Assembly: GCA_014377155.1 (NCBI GenBank)
Contig: JACMQD010000078.1
Location: forward strand, 1-15,371
DNA: 15,371 bases
DNA from: Herminiimonas sp.
Lineage (GTDB): Bacteria > Pseudomonadota > Gammaproteobacteria > Burkholderiales > Burkholderiaceae
Reading direction: 5' to 3'
Shown here: positions 14,643 to 15,371 of the stretch, one piece after another
Position numbering within the stretch: the first letter of the stretch is position 1
Layout: the number at the start of each line of letters is the position of its first letter
Program-made: the position numbers and the translations under genes
Notes under the pieces: model-generated
What the model saw: the letters and a program-made list of their open reading frames with translations, nothing else
What the model was told of the DNA's origin: nothing
Databases searched by the model: none

Positions 14643-14679
14643 GAGCCTAAATCTACTTTCTTTCTAGTAAAAACGGCTC
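14643..14679. repeat. Imperfect hairpin between convergent genes
   Basis: GAGCC (14643-14647) pairs with GGCTC (14675-14679), and inside TACT (14654-14657) pairs with AGTA (14666-14669). It covers the ten-base gap between two convergent genes and the stop codon of the minus-strand gene. It is too weak to call a terminator. Confidence 0.3.
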
Positions 14680-15363
14680 AGGCAGCCCGTCGAACAGATT
14701 TTTCATGATCAGCGTCTCACGCCTAACGATTGTGGTGACGAATGCGCGTGGATCACGCATCGCCTTGAAGGCAGAAAATCCTTGGTGTAAAAAACTATGC
14801 AGGTCCGACAGGCCAGCCAACTCGGCCGGGCCGCGCATCATCATCAGCGTCGCACCCAGCAACGGCGTGCGCACCAGCTGACACAGCGACTCCCCCAGGG
14901 ATTGCACGTGCGCCAACTGGCGCGCTCGCGCCTCCGGCGTTGTCACGTTGCGGTAAGCGGCGACATAACGCTCTTCGTCGACTGCGTCACCAAGACAGGA
15001 GGCCATCGCCGCATCGAGCGATTCGGACATGGCATCGAGAACAATTGCCTCGGCAATGGCCGCCAGAGCCGGTGCCGGCAACAGCCGCTCCATCGTCGGT
15101 ATGATGCGCTCGATGTCGGTATCGCGTTGTGTCATATCCTTGGTGCCGTACAGGTCGTCGAGAAAAAAACGCGCAGCCGCGTTCGATGAAGGAGCGGCCA
15201 GCAGATCGGCATGTGTGCGTGCCATGCGGCGCGACTGAAACAGCTTGACAGCATCGCGCGCGGCGCGCGCACCGTCACTCGATCGCGCAATCTGACGCTC
15301 GTTTTTCACCGCCTGTAATTCGCGCCGCAACAGCGCCGATATATCCTGTTTTTTCATTAACAT
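14653..15363 (-). CDS. Conserved hypothetical protein (FFLDDLYG motif)
   Basis: The 236-residue product is all-helical by composition and has no signal peptide or membrane helix. A striking segment at about residues 66-79 reads FFLDDLYGTKDMTQ followed by RDTDIERIIPTMERLLP; similar 'FFLEELYGPRDF' segments occur in uncharacterised beta- and gammaproteobacterial proteins, as far as I recall. The C-terminal half has MMMRGPAELAGLSDLHSFLHQGFSAFKAM and ends with a 'TTIVRRE' helix. Two starts are possible, 15363 (MLMKK) and 15357 (MKK); the window ends too close to judge the ribosome binding site. It converges on the RDD gene with ten bases between stops. I cannot assign a function. Confidence 0.8.
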   Translation of the reverse strand: MLMKKQDISALLRRELQAVKNERQIARSSDGARAARDAVKLFQSRRMARTHADLLAAPSSNAAARFFLDDLYGTKDMTQRDTDIERIIPTMERLLPAPALAAIAEAIVLDAMSESLDAAMASCLGDAVDEERYVAAYRNVTTPEARARQLAHVQSLGESLCQLVRTPLLGATLMMMRGPAELAGLSDLHSFLHQGFSAFKAMRDPRAFVTTIVRRETLIMKNLFDGLPEPFLLERK

Positions 15364-15371
15364 CCCGAATG

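Overview
The window looks like chromosomal DNA of a betaproteobacterium, order Burkholderiales, most likely family Oxalobacteraceae (Herminiimonas/Herbaspirillum/Collimonas type). The pointers are the gene order (rpsO-pnp, leuA, pssA, ilvC-ilvN-ilvB, then a sigma factor with DUF3619, DUF3106 and RDD genes) and the protein sequences. The genus is not established; all family calls come from reading motifs, and no search was run.

Layout, left to right. Positions 1-348 (+) hold the 3' end of a gene whose product closely resembles the C-terminal part of the catalytic domain of ExoY/CyaA/edema-factor nucleotidyl cyclase toxins; its 5' part lies outside the window. It converges on pnp. Positions 510-3241 (-) hold rpsO-pnp with an intergenic attenuator-like hairpin, a structured pnp leader and a terminator after pnp. 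Positions 3387-4493 (+) hold a BamE-like lipoprotein and a small heat-shock protein; the latter has a near-consensus sigma-32 promoter and a leader that can pair with its own ribosome binding site. A long hairpin at 4514-4548 serves as a shared terminator against leuA. Positions 4569-11909 (-) form a biosynthetic block: ilvB-ilvN-ilvC (ending at a strong terminator at 8527-8553), then a SIMPL-domain periplasmic protein, a tiny lipoprotein and pssA, then leuA, which has its own promoter and a candidate Leu-rich leader peptide. Positions 12417-14642 (+) are a tightly packed cluster: ECF sigma factor, DUF3619 membrane protein (possible anti-sigma), DUF3106 exported protein and RDD membrane protein. 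A convergent hypothetical gene (14653-15363, -) closes the window.

How the genes work together. IlvB/IlvN and IlvC run the first two common steps of valine/isoleucine/leucine synthesis, and LeuA draws off 2-ketoisovalerate into leucine. PssA commits CDP-diacylglycerol to phosphatidylserine, the precursor of phosphatidylethanolamine. RpsO and PNPase link ribosome assembly to RNA turnover. The sigma-factor cluster has the shape of an envelope-response unit, but its signal is unknown.

The most notable points are the ExoY-like toxin remnant at the left edge, the possible RNA thermometer of the hsp20 gene, the candidate leucine leader peptide of leuA, and the SIMPL/lipoprotein pair where psd is expected between ilvC and pssA.
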